This document shows, piece by piece, positions 27,817 to 36,567 of a stretch of 64,000 nucleotides of DNA. The stretch lies in assembly GCA_910574475.1 (NCBI GenBank), contig CAJTAT010000008.1, positions 93,057 through 157,056 on the forward strand, in the 5' to 3' direction. Both the position numbers and the translations under genes were made by a program. Position 1 is the stretch's first letter. Every line of letters begins with the position of its first letter. Under the pieces are notes generated by a model, which ran no database searches, was not told the DNA's origin, and saw nothing but the letters and a program-made list of their open reading frames with translations. Source of the DNA: Clostridia bacterium. GTDB taxonomy: Bacteria > Bacillota > Clostridia > Lachnospirales > Lachnospiraceae.

Positions 27817-27926
27817 GCTGACTTACTCTATATAAAAAAATAATCACATATTCGTAAAATGTAATTTCTTTTGCCACAATGCGGAAAAGTAATGCAAAAT
27901 TCAAAGCAGCACTTAGCGGTTGATAG

Positions 27927-28184
27927 AGACATGCAAAGTATTTGAAACAAAACCATAAGGTTTTATATATGAACCTCTTTACCAGCGGCAGGCTGAATGA
28001 ATATCTTGCAAGTGTAGACGCACTGGCAGTAGATATGTTTTTTCGGCTGGCAACGAAATATTCCGACAGGCAGGGCGTGACAGAACAGTTGAAATCCGAA
28101 AACCAATTCTTATAGATTCAAAAGATGAATAACATTTTGGCGTGTGTAAGGGAAGTTGTTGAAAATGATATAATTTATTCATAG
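27927..28184 (+). pseudogene. tnpV: tnpV remnant
   Basis: Reads RHAKYLKQNHKVLYMNLFTS, GRLNEYLASVDALAVDMFF and RQGVTEQLKSENQFL, the C-terminal two thirds of the transposon protein TnpV. It then meets an in-frame TAG and continues IQKMNNILACVREVVEND to the usual end. TnpV normally has a tryptophan near that stop, so TGG to TAG is likely. The N-terminal part upstream of 27927 is interrupted by TGA and TAG. Shows that the element descends from a Tn4451-like mobile element. Confidence 0.75.
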
Positions 28185-28343
28185 GTGAATGACAGCGTTT
28201 CCGTAATAAGCGGCAGTCCCATTCAAACCTAAGCAAAGACAGTAAGATAGAAAGACAGTTTGAGAATTGAAAAATCCCATGTTTTCATATATAATTGGAA
28301 AAAGAAGTTAGACTGGAAAATCGAAATTTACAGAAGGAACGAA

Positions 28344-28886
28344 ATGAAAGAAATATTGGAATTTAACCACAAAAAACAATGTGGTTTATGGTTGATTCTT
28401 ATTGGAATTGTACTAATAGTAGCTGTCATTTGTGGCGGTGAATTTTTTGTTAATCCGTTTGTGTTTCTGATAGGTTATTATACCTGCTTTTTTGGAGTCA
28501 ATGTAAACAAAAAAGTGAGAGAAAAACTTTCTCAAGGAGATATTTCTAAAAAGCAGATAAAGATAATTTATTTTTCGATTGCTACGTTGTTCATATTAAT
28601 GTTTTGTATTGCTGGCCCGTTTATCCCCGGATGGCATTGGAGGCAGATATGGCTTGGTGTACTGATGGCAACATCAATACATTTCTTCTTGTGGTTTTTT
28701 GTACATGGTTGGAGTATGGTAGTGTTGGGGATTGTATGTATGGTTATCGTAACAATGGGCTATATTTTTCCGGGCATACCAGTTTCAGTTATTTGCATTG
28801 CAGATGCGATGGTTAAACTGATATGCGGAATATATTTGTTATTTATTGCAAAACCATCAAAATACATTCCTAATATGATAAAATAG
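28344..28886 (+). CDS. Five-helix membrane protein, possibly DUF6609
   Basis: 180 aa from the ATG at 28344 (GAAGGAAC upstream). Hydrophobic segments lie near residues 13-30, 36-52, 80-97, 102-120 and 125-165, for example WLILIGIVLIVAVICGGEF and VVLGIVCMVIVTMGYIFPG. The layout resembles small DUF6609-type proteins, but I am not certain. It is the first gene of the AT-rich gene string and is followed by the short repeat motif near 28905. Confidence 0.6.
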   Translation: MKEILEFNHKKQCGLWLILIGIVLIVAVICGGEFFVNPFVFLIGYYTCFFGVNVNKKVREKLSQGDISKKQIKIIYFSIATLFILMFCIAGPFIPGWHWRQIWLGVLMATSIHFFLWFFVHGWSMVVLGIVCMVIVTMGYIFPGIPVSVICIADAMVKLICGIYLLFIAKPSKYIPNMIK

Positions 28887-28954
28887 CGAATGTACAAAGA
28901 AACAACTTCCAGTTTGACATACTGGAAAATCAAGATTTGAAAGGAGTAACAGAC

Positions 28955-29233
28955 ATGGAATTTCCTTTTTATGATTCACCCGATACTGCTACGATTATCT
29001 GTTGTCATATATTGAAGCGTCAGGCACCTATTCTATATGTATCACATGATGAAGATGACGGAATGTGGCAATTTCTATGCGGAGAAACACACGAAACAGA
29101 TGAAGCAAAGTTAGTATCTTTAAAATGGGTTTTTGATTTAGATAACTCTGTTAGTACCTTAAAAGATATGCCTTGCGGTTACTTTGCAGAAAGGAAAACT
29201 CAAGATGACGATTGGATTATCAGAAAGCGATAA
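28955..29233 (+). CDS. Small acidic protein, DUF2185/immunity-like
   Basis: 92 aa from the ATG at 28955 with AAAGGAG upstream. It contains ILYVSHDEDDGMWQFLCGE and a C-terminal DMPCGYFAER. The sequence, a cytoplasmic mixed alpha/beta protein with many acidic residues, resembles small immunity-type proteins such as DUF2185 members, but this is an inference. Its stop codon overlaps the left arm of the inverted repeat at 29232. Confidence 0.6.
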   Translation: MEFPFYDSPDTATIICCHILKRQAPILYVSHDEDDGMWQFLCGETHETDEAKLVSLKWVFDLDNSVSTLKDMPCGYFAERKTQDDDWIIRKR

Positions 29234-29355
29234 CTTCCCATTTGTCGAGCAGAACAACACATCATCACAGAGCCAGGCGCATAAGACGCAGAGACGAAAG
29301 ACTCGTGAAAAATCACAGTTATCGGGAGGTTATGGCGAGCGACAAATGGGAAGTT
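29232..29355 (+). repeat. Intergenic structured repeat, copy 1
   Basis: A perfect 16-bp inverted repeat, AACTTCCCATTTGTCG (29232-29247) and its complement at 29340-29355, encloses ~90 bp. The interior (AGAGCCAGGCGCATAAGACG onward) is related to copies at 34602-34724 and, reversed, 39726-39797. The rest of 29233-29653 is AT-rich with no gene seen. Confidence 0.65.
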
Positions 29356-29652
29356 GTACTGGGTAAAATAAAATTATTTGGCCAATAGATAATAATGGGT
29401 AAAATATTTAATATTTAAGATAATTATGATTCAAAAAAAACAGAAAATTCATTGCTGTTGCGTTTAGTTTCTTTCAAGTTTGTTTTGTTTGAATACAGAA
29501 CGGACAGGAAGAATAAATAACATACGTGCTTGTGCAAGGGGGATTGTAAAAGGGGAAGTTATTTTTGCATAAATCCAATGCAGCGTTTAACATTTCAACG
29601 GAGCGTTTCTTGAATATGGTGTTTCTTGTGATATTATGAAATCGGAAAGAAG

Positions 29653-30102
29653 GTGAAAATATTGAACGTTCAAAAAACAGGCAGTCTGATTGCCGCTATC
29701 AGGAAAGAACAAAATCGCACGCAGCAGGATTTAGCGAATGAATTGGGAGTATCAAGTGCAGCTGTTTCAAAATGGGAACGGGGTATCGGATTTCCAGATG
29801 TATCTCTTATGGAACCATTAGCTGCATCCCTGGGGATTTCCATAGCAGAATTATTCAAGGGCGAAAGAACAGAAAACAACGTTGATAACGAATATGAAAG
29901 TCTGTTGTCAGATGTTGTAAAAGTATCAGCAAATGAAATAACCAAGAAGAAAAAAATAACGAATTGGATGATTGCCATTACTGTTGCTGTTCTTTATTTG
30001 ATGATTTCTGTAATATCACACAAGTGGGAAATAACCTGGGTGGTCTGGATTGTATATTGTTTTTATCGGATTTTTACTGAATATATCTATAAAAAATATT
30101 AG
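29653..30102 (+). CDS. XRE-family regulator with C-terminal membrane helices
   Basis: 149 aa. A Cro/C1-type HTH occupies residues 10-65 (QNRTQQDLANELGVSSAAVS, then KWERGIGFPDVSLMEPLA). After a short linker come two hydrophobic helices near 103-120 and 125-143 (WMIAITVAVLYLMISVISH). Start could be GTG 29653 or, better spaced from GAAGGTG, TTG 29662. Membrane-tethered XRE proteins often control adjacent export or immunity genes. Confidence 0.85.
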   Translation: MKILNVQKTGSLIAAIRKEQNRTQQDLANELGVSSAAVSKWERGIGFPDVSLMEPLAASLGISIAELFKGERTENNVDNEYESLLSDVVKVSANEITKKKKITNWMIAITVAVLYLMISVISHKWEITWVVWIVYCFYRIFTEYIYKKY

Positions 30103-30135
30103 TAATCTACAGAAACGTAAGAAACGGAGGAAAAA

Positions 30136-30864
30136 ATGGTCGATTATTCACAATTTGAGGCAAGTGTAAAATCCGGCATCCATGCAGATGTGAGCCGGAT
30201 ACGGCAAAAGGATGAAATAATAAAAGCCGTCGTCAAAAAGCGGCGAAGCTCCGCGATAATCTGCGTGTGCTTCCTATGTATGTCAGGAATTTCTTTGTTT
30301 AAAAGCTGGATTCCCGCCGTTATCTGTTTCCTTCTTGCATTGTTTTTCCTATGGCGGGCTGTCGGAAAATTTTCTGACGAGTATTTACGGGAAATGTACG
30401 AGGAGGGGCTTTTGGTTCCCGGCATGATCGTGAAAACGGAACCCCTTACTATCATGGCAATCGCAAACATGACCGCGCGGGATGGCGCGGCAACCGTAAA
30501 TGGGTGCTACTGTCTGGAGGTGAAAGAGCTTGACGGGGCGCAAAAGATTCTATTTGAAAAAATCCCCTGCTCCTGTTTTTTCTGCTATGAGGGCGGCGAT
30601 TACCATTCTTCCTTCCAGCCCCATCCCCTCTATTGGGGAACGGCTGATCAGCAGTCTGTTCAAGAAGCGTTAAGACAGGTGGAGGAGGACAACAAAGAAA
30701 ATACAAAAGATGAATGGGAAGTGCTCAAGAAGGTTGCGCGGCAGTTCCCTGATTTGGGAAACGGGAACTTGATTTTACTGGATGAAAATTACGTTCCCTT
30801 CGGGAAAAAGAACTACATGGACAGCAACTATAAGCCCCTCAACGAGGAAGCTGCCCCCAAGTAA
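30136..30864 (+). CDS. Membrane-anchored protein, DUF3239-like
   Basis: 242 aa with GGAGG upstream. It has one or two membrane helices at about residues 38-75 (AIICVCFLCMSGISLF and AVICFLLALFFLWRAVGK), then a soluble beta-rich domain (EEGLLVPGMIVKTEPLTIMA, CSCFFCYEGGDYHSSFQPH). The layout is that of DUF3239-type proteins; function unknown. It looks noticeably richer in G and C than its AT-rich neighbours, suggesting a separate origin. A good terminator follows at 30877. Confidence 0.6.
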   Translation: MVDYSQFEASVKSGIHADVSRIRQKDEIIKAVVKKRRSSAIICVCFLCMSGISLFKSWIPAVICFLLALFFLWRAVGKFSDEYLREMYEEGLLVPGMIVKTEPLTIMAIANMTARDGAATVNGCYCLEVKELDGAQKILFEKIPCSCFFCYEGGDYHSSFQPHPLYWGTADQQSVQEALRQVEEDNKENTKDEWEVLKKVARQFPDLGNGNLILLDENYVPFGKKNYMDSNYKPLNEEAAPK

Positions 30865-30876
30865 TATGTTCCATTT

Positions 30877-30904
30877 AGGGAAACGCTGATGAAAGCGTTT
30901 CCCT
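30877..30904 (+). terminator. Hairpin terminator after the 30136-30864 gene
   Basis: AGGGAAACGCT pairs perfectly with AGCGTTTCCCT over 11 bp with a six-base loop, 12 bp after the stop codon. The tract after it is not T-rich. Confidence 0.65.
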
Positions 30905-30970
30905 CGTCGCAAATGCGGGATTTATAAGTGAGAAAAGAGTTCCTGATACGAATTTTGGGAGGTAATTTTT

Positions 30971-31756
30971 ATGTTTTTTTCAGTAATATTAATCTTGTTG
31001 ATTGCCATTGTATTCAGAAAACAGAAAATGGCCGAAACAGGACAACAGAAATCTGATGAAATAGAACATTTGTCTAAAAATAAAAAAGAACTCATCCTCG
31101 GCTTATCATGGTATATATTCTATTTTATGCTGTCTTACATAAGCTATGCCTATCAGGTCGATATAATAAGCGAATTATCAAACTGGCTGTTTCTGGTTTT
31201 CTTTCCACTCCTGATTATTGCTGTTTTCAGAAAAGAGAAAGTGATACAAACCCTGAAAGAAACAGGCTTAAAACATTTTGACAGAAAAACTGTACTAAGG
31301 ATACTGTTGATTTGTGCTGTATACCAAGGTGTTATTATCCTTGTCTTTGGTTTAGGGGAATTTTATTTTAATATAACGAATATTCTCCAAATATTAATAA
31401 AACTTCCAGTATTTTTTTGCCTGATGATACTTACAGCAGCGTTTACGGAAGAAGTTTTCTTCAGGGGCATTCTGTAAAGAACTATGATGGATTCACTGAA
31501 AAAGCCGTACCTTGCCATACTGCTCACCGGTATTCTGTTTGGACTATACCATTTCCCGTTTGCATATTATCTGTGGGACGATACTGCCGGAAACATAATG
31601 TATTCACTCAGAATGGTTATGACGGAACATGTCCTTACTGGCTGCGCTTTTGGATTTATGTACTATAAATCCAATAAAAACCTCTGGAGCTGTATCATTT
31701 TACATGCTTTCACCAATGCGGCTATTATGGCTCTCGGCACTGTATTTTCGACATAA
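30971..31756 (+). pseudogene. CPBP-family intramembrane protease, split by an in-frame stop
   Basis: Abi/CPBP proteins are membrane glutamic-type proteases or bacteriocin self-immunity proteins. The first part ends in motif 1, TAAFTEEVFFRGIL, then TAA at 31475; the same frame continues RTMMDSLKKPYLAILLTG and carries motifs 2 and 3 (FGLYHFPFAYYL, LHAFTNAAIMALG). CAA to TAA is the simplest explanation. Both halves hold essential residues, so neither alone should work. Total length without the stop would be 261 aa. Confidence 0.8.
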
Positions 31757-31846
31757 ACAGTGTATCCAGAACTTATGACAGGGCTTTTAACAACGCAGAC
31801 AAATCAAAATTGAAGTTTATAGAGAATGTAAGTAAGGAGTTTGGCA

Positions 31847-33331
31847 ATGAAAAATCTTTTGAAAAGTAACCGATTTGCAGTTTTCATAATCTTAACTTTT
31901 TTAATTTATGTAATGTCCAATGGAGAATGGTGTATCCCGATTTTTGCGTGGATTTATCCAATTTTGTTTCTATGTATGATTTATTTTAATCGTACTCGAA
32001 AAGTCTACCTTATAATTAGTTCAATATATGCCATTGGTTTTATTGTCCAGTTTTGGAGAGCCATTGGAATGGATATAAAGATATGTATAATAGTAGCAAT
32101 CCTGCTGTCTTTTCTGAAAGTTTTACCATATATCTACTGGTCGAAATCAAAAATGAGATTTCAAGATACTGTTATTTTTGCAAGTATAATGGTATCAATA
32201 GAGTATATCATTTATCTGATATACCCTGCATTGGGAGGGTTGTCTGACGCCTATACACAATACCAAAATCTATACCTGCTACAAATAGTAACGGTAACAG
32301 GGATTTACGGAATCACCTTTTTAATGTATTGGACGGCGGCAATGGTTATATGGATTTGGAACAATAAAAGCAAAAAAGAATACATCAGAAAATACATAAT
32401 CGTATATGGTTCTGTAATTGGCTTGGTATTTGTCTATGGAGTTGTTATGTTTCATTTTGTAGGAAATTCAGATAAAAGTGTTAGGATTGCTGGAGTAACC
32501 GTTCCGATTTCAGAGTTGTTAAATAATGATAAAGATGTATATTCTACATTTTATACCAACACATTTACTGATGAAAACATTACCAATACAAGGAATAAAC
32601 TATCATCAGTAGCTGATGAACTTTTCCTAAAAACAGAGTTGGAAGCACAAGCAGGTGCAAAGATTGTTTTTTGGTCTGAACTGAATGGAGCGGTTTTAAA
32701 ACAAGATGAAGATATGCTTTTGCAACGGGCGTCGGATATGGCAAAACAGGAAGAAATTTATTTGATTGTTTCATTACTGGTGAAAACCCCTTACGAGGAC
32801 TTAAAGGAAAATAAAACGGTAGTATTTAATCCACAAGGAGAACTTATATCAGAATATTTTAAGCATGGACGTTCAATCGGAGAATTGTGCCAAAAAGGAA
32901 ATGGAATGCTAAAAAGTTTTGATACAGAATATGGTAGAATTGCGCCGTTTATATGTTCTGATATGGCATTTTTGTCTAAAATACAGCAGGCAGGTAGAAA
33001 TAATGTAGATATACTAATTGTTCCGGCTTCGGATTGGAAAGAAATGACATTATTAGCTGCAAAGACAGCGATTGTGCGTGGAGTTGAAAATGGAAGTAAT
33101 ATAATCAGACATACAAATAGCGGAATGTCGATTGTTTCAAATGTTAAGGGCTGTGTGTTGGCACAGACCGATTACTTTCAGTCTGATACAAAGACATTAT
33201 CAGCACAGGTTGCTATGAAAGGACGCTTTACTCTTTATTCGTATATTGGAAATCTATTTGTATATCTGTGTAATTTATATTTGTTAGGGAGTTTCATACT
33301 TCCCAAAATTAAACGTTTAATTAAGAGGTAG
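31847..33331 (+). CDS. Apolipoprotein N-acyltransferase-like nitrilase-fold membrane protein
   Basis: 494 aa from the ATG at 31847 (AAGGAG seven bases upstream). About six N-terminal membrane helices (residues 10-200) are followed by a carbon-nitrogen hydrolase domain with a plausible Glu-Lys-Cys triad: FWSELNG, LKENKTVVFNPQG and APFICSDMAF. Another helix (LFVYLCNLYLLGSFILP) closes it, the topology of Lnt. True Lnt is mainly Gram-negative; diverged Lnt-like proteins occur in Firmicutes, with unknown substrates. Surrounding DNA is strongly AT-rich and foreign-looking. Confidence 0.8.
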   Translation: MKNLLKSNRFAVFIILTFLIYVMSNGEWCIPIFAWIYPILFLCMIYFNRTRKVYLIISSIYAIGFIVQFWRAIGMDIKICIIVAILLSFLKVLPYIYWSKSKMRFQDTVIFASIMVSIEYIIYLIYPALGGLSDAYTQYQNLYLLQIVTVTGIYGITFLMYWTAAMVIWIWNNKSKKEYIRKYIIVYGSVIGLVFVYGVVMFHFVGNSDKSVRIAGVTVPISELLNNDKDVYSTFYTNTFTDENITNTRNKLSSVADELFLKTELEAQAGAKIVFWSELNGAVLKQDEDMLLQRASDMAKQEEIYLIVSLLVKTPYEDLKENKTVVFNPQGELISEYFKHGRSIGELCQKGNGMLKSFDTEYGRIAPFICSDMAFLSKIQQAGRNNVDILIVPASDWKEMTLLAAKTAIVRGVENGSNIIRHTNSGMSIVSNVKGCVLAQTDYFQSDTKTLSAQVAMKGRFTLYSYIGNLFVYLCNLYLLGSFILPKIKRLIKR

Positions 33332-33393
33332 TTAAATTCCAGTTTGCTGAAAATTTGTGGAGAACGAAAAATTCAGAATTTGAGGGATAAAAT

Positions 33394-33864
33394 ATGGGAG
33401 TGTTAGAAACAGTTTTTAATTCAAGAAAATTTGATTTGAATGATGATGTTCTGATGGAATTTAATAATTATTTTGATGAAAAAAGTAGGGATTATAACAG
33501 CTTCTGTTTAGATGAAGAAGATATTACTTCCCTACGAAACCTTGTAGCACAGATTAAGGTTGCTGACTCAGATAGTGCAATTTATGTATCTACTTATGGC
33601 TATGAAATTACAAATAGTAAAGGAGAAAAATCAACATACGCCGATGCTCTTTGGATTGACACAGTTCTGCCTATTTCCAAAATAGAGGCACTTATTGAAG
33701 AAAGTGGTGTTGCTGAACCAAGTGATATTTCTTTTGTTAGCGATAGTGATGAATGTGGGAACTGTAAAGTATGGCTTATAGCTCATAAAGAGAATAATCC
33801 TTGTATTATTGAGATGACTGACCATAAGAAAATAGACCATATGATAATATTATATTGGGATTGA
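33394..33864 (+). CDS. Acidic cytoplasmic protein, unknown function
   Basis: 156 aa, no membrane segment, rich in Asp and Glu (FDLNDDVLMEFNNYFDEKSR, SFVSDSDECGNCKVWLIAH). It starts at an ATG with TTGAGGG upstream. The pattern of a small acidic orphan in a string of unrelated small genes recalls immunity proteins, but no family was recognised. It is flanked on both sides by the short spacer motif (AATTCCAGTTTG at 33337 and AATTCCTGTTTG at 33874). Confidence 0.6.
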   Translation: MGVLETVFNSRKFDLNDDVLMEFNNYFDEKSRDYNSFCLDEEDITSLRNLVAQIKVADSDSAIYVSTYGYEITNSKGEKSTYADALWIDTVLPISKIEALIEESGVAEPSDISFVSDSDECGNCKVWLIAHKENNPCIIEMTDHKKIDHMIILYWD

Positions 33865-33936
33865 TGAATTATTAAAATTCCTGTTTGTCGAGAAGTCAAG
33901 AATAAAAAGAAATCGGAATTTCATAAGGAGAGGATA

Positions 33937-34607
33937 ATGGTTAAAGAAGTAAAATGGACAAAATATTTATGACTGAGCCTGCTCTCATTTGCAGTATTTA
34001 TGCTTGAATATCTGTCAATATTCATAATTGAAGTTATAATTCTGCATGTAGACATACAGAATTATACAATGCAGCAAAGAAGTATTCATTGTATCATAAT
34101 GGTTTTTATGTGGGCGTTTTTCATTGGCGTTCTCCTGCTTTTTTCAAGGAAGCATTATCATTTTCCAGAAAGGGGAAGCAAAAGGGATAAGATTTCCTCG
34201 AAAAGTTGGATCGTAACGCTTGCTTGTTTCATTGGTTGCAAAATTATGACTTTCATTGATTGGCATACATTAAAGATTGTCGGTGAAGCACAGGGTAAAA
34301 CCATATTCCAATTTTGCGCGCAATATTTATACTATATATTTGAAGTAATGCTTGTCATTCTAATCATAATATACGGGCAAAAAGCAATTGAATCCTTGTT
34401 GCAAAAAGAACGTCCAATTCCTTTTGGTGGTATTATTTTAGCTATGACATGGGGGCTTTTCATTTCGTATCAAGAGGAGTAGGACTAGAAATATGGAACG
34501 GAATTTCTACTATGATATTTTCTGTTCTTAGTGGGGTAATGTATTTAAGATTAAATAGAAAATGCTTGTATAGCTATCTTTTCATCGCTATGGGGTATTT
34601 GCTATAA
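33937..34607 (+). pseudogene. Membrane-protein gene (CPBP-like?) with a nonsense codon and a frameshift
   Basis: Begins MVKEVKWTKYL, then an in-frame TGA at 33970, then continues LSLLSFAVFMLEYLSIFI in the same frame. Near 34460 the frame reads GLFISYQEE and stops, whereas adding one base gives GLFHFVSRGVGLEIWNGIS and continues to a TAA at 34605. The recovered WGLFHF motif resembles CPBP motif 2. So there is at least one nonsense and one -1 change. The intact reading frame from 34000 to 34482 would make a 160-aa membrane fragment. Confidence 0.65.
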
Positions 34608-34724
34608 TCTCCCATTTATCGGGCGGACAACATATCACCAAAAAGCCAGACACATAATACGCAGAGTTGGCAGGCTTGTGAGCAATTTCCCACACGTTCA
34701 TTGGCTCTGCATATGTCTGGAGCT
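34602..34724 (+). repeat. Intergenic structured repeat, copy 2
   Basis: CTCCCATTTATCGGGCGGAC and the following GCCAGACACATAATACGCAG match copy 1 at 29232. Within it CCAGACACATAATACGCAG can pair with CTCTGCATATGTCTGG about 40 bases on, making an imperfect hairpin. It lies between opposing, both decayed, genes. Confidence 0.55.
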
Positions 34725-35060
34725 ATCCTATATTCTTCTTTAACCGTATTCCCATTGAAAAATACGGCTCACTCAGATATTCTTCTTTGTCAATACTGTA
34801 TCCTCTTTTTTATAAAAGGAAACCGCATGATGGTCATTTTTAAACGCCCATATCACAATTTCTTTATCCCCTTGTTCCTCCCACACATACTCTGACAGTC
34901 TGCGGGCGGCAAAGTCTGTCTTTAATCGGCGTGCCCTTTCCGCACATCCATCTGAATTTAGCAGCAACGGATTGACATATCCAGAATAAACATTTTTCCA
35001 GTTCTCATTTACAATGCCGCATACCGTATCAATGTCCTTTTCTTCTAATGGTCGTATCAT
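34723..35060 (-). pseudogene. GNAT acetyltransferase remnant
   Basis: Starts MIRPLEEKDIDTVCGIVNEN (CAGGAG upstream) like a GNAT N-acetyltransferase and ends with WAFKNDHHAVSFYKK, the usual last part of the fold. The central acetyl-CoA site (QxxGxG) is missing, so about 50 residues are deleted. In the run of A after FYKK one base is lost; restoring it gives GYSIDKEEYLSEPYFSMGIR to a TAG at 34723. Non-functional as it stands. Confidence 0.75.
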
Positions 35061-35148
35061 TTCTTTCTCCTGAATATCGTTTTCCATTCATTCCCAACCA
35101 CTGTCGCACGCAGATTTCTCACTTCTATCAATCTTTCCTGCCTTTCTT

Positions 35149-36567
35149 TTAAAAATAATTGTATTGTTTTCGATGCCTGCATATCAGATATACCGTCAGC
35201 ATAAGAGTGAGTAGCTCCGCAAGCGGGACTGCAAGCCATACGCCCGTTACTTTTAAAAATTTCGGCAATGCCAAAAGGAACACCATAATAAATCCAAACG
35301 TCCGCAGGAAAGATATGGTTGTAGATGCTTTCCCATTGGATAATGCTGTAAATAATGCTGATGAAAAAATATTGCATCCAGAGAACAGAAAGCTGAATGA
35401 AAAAATGGTAAATCCATTCTTTGTAATCTCAAAAACATTCCTGTTGTTCTCCGCAAATACCTTTGCAATGCTTTCTCCGCCAAGCATGGAAAATAAAAAG
35501 ACAAATATGGAAATCCACACTATAAAGCAGAAACAAATATGGACGGTTTTTTTTAGCTGTTTTACATTCCCACTCCCATAATTGTAGCTTACGACGGGGG
35601 CTGTTCCCATAGAAAAGCCAATATAAAGCGTTGTTAAGAGGAACTGCGAATAGATGAGTACCGTAATCGCAGCTACGCCGTCCTCGCCCAACAATTTCAT
35701 CATTATTACATTAAACAGAAATGTCGTTACGGCAGTCGAACACTGGCTTACCAGTTCCGACGCACCATTGGAACAGCTTTTCAGCAGAACAGATGCGTCC
35801 ATGTCAGGCTTGCAAAAGTGCAGCTCACTTCTTTCTGGCGGTAACGTCCCCTCCCTTCGGTCAGCGGCAAGTCGGTCGCCGCACCCCCATTCGGCTGTGC
35901 CGAAGCGGCTCCCTCTCAAAAAAAATATGGTACCGATAATTGACGGTATTATATATCCGATGCCTGTCCCAATGGCAGCTCCCTTGATTCCCATTTGCAG
36001 TAAGACGATAAAGACATAATCAAAAACAATGTTGGCAATCCCCGCCAGAACAGCAAGCACTAAGCCTAATGTCGGTTTCCCCGCCGTCATAAACAGATTC
36101 TGATATAGCACCTGCATCATGTTAAAGGCGGCGAAAATGAGCTGTATGGTTAGATAATCCCTGCAATACGGGAACAATATTTCACTCGCCCCCAATCCCC
36201 AGATAATTTCATCCAAAAAGAAAAGCCCTGCCGCTGTAATCAGAAGACCGATAACCGCCCCTGCCACGACAATCAACGTGAAATTGCTTCGGGCTTCCTC
36301 TGTGTTTCCATTCCCCATTTTCTTCGCAACGACCGCACTTCCGCCTGTCGCAAGCATCGTCCCCAGACCGACAATCAGATTGATGACGGGACAGACGATA
36401 TTGATGGACGACAAAGCGTTCGTGTCTACAAACCGTGCGACGAAAATCGTGTCCACAATGGTGTATAATCCCATAAACAGCATCATCACCATGCTTGGGA
36501 AAGCAAATCGGATAAGGGATATAGCATTAAAGTTCTCTGCTAACGGATTTTTCTGTGTTTCGGTCAT
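35149..36567 (-). CDS. MATE-family efflux transporter with a repeat insert
   Basis: 472 aa, twelve membrane segments; FAFPSMVMMLFMGLYTIVDT and MLATGGSAVVAKKMGNGNTE are typical. In the cytoplasmic loop between the two halves lies an in-frame insert of about 25 residues (GSRFGTAEWGCGDRLAADRR) encoded by the 78-bp repeat at 35840-35917. Its start overlaps the end of the AraC-GNAT gene by 41 bp, so they are co-transcribed and probably share one inducer. Substrate unknown. Confidence 0.88.
   Translation of the reverse strand: MTETQKNPLAENFNAISLIRFAFPSMVMMLFMGLYTIVDTIFVARFVDTNALSSINIVCPVINLIVGLGTMLATGGSAVVAKKMGNGNTEEARSNFTLIVVAGAVIGLLITAAGLFFLDEIIWGLGASEILFPYCRDYLTIQLIFAAFNMMQVLYQNLFMTAGKPTLGLVLAVLAGIANIVFDYVFIVLLQMGIKGAAIGTGIGYIIPSIIGTIFFLRGSRFGTAEWGCGDRLAADRREGTLPPERSELHFCKPDMDASVLLKSCSNGASELVSQCSTAVTTFLFNVIMMKLLGEDGVAAITVLIYSQFLLTTLYIGFSMGTAPVVSYNYGSGNVKQLKKTVHICFCFIVWISIFVFLFSMLGGESIAKVFAENNRNVFEITKNGFTIFSFSFLFSGCNIFSSALFTALSNGKASTTISFLRTFGFIMVFLLALPKFLKVTGVWLAVPLAELLTLMLTVYLICRHRKQYNYF
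35840..35917. repeat. In-frame coding repeat, copy 1 (in MATE gene)
   Basis: Begins GGTAACGTCCCCTCCCTTCG and ends with CGGCTCCCTC. Contains TTCGGCTGTGCCGAA hairpin and GCGGC/GCCGC pairing. About 85% identical by eye to 36916-36993. Read without a stop in the MATE frame. Confidence 0.8.
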
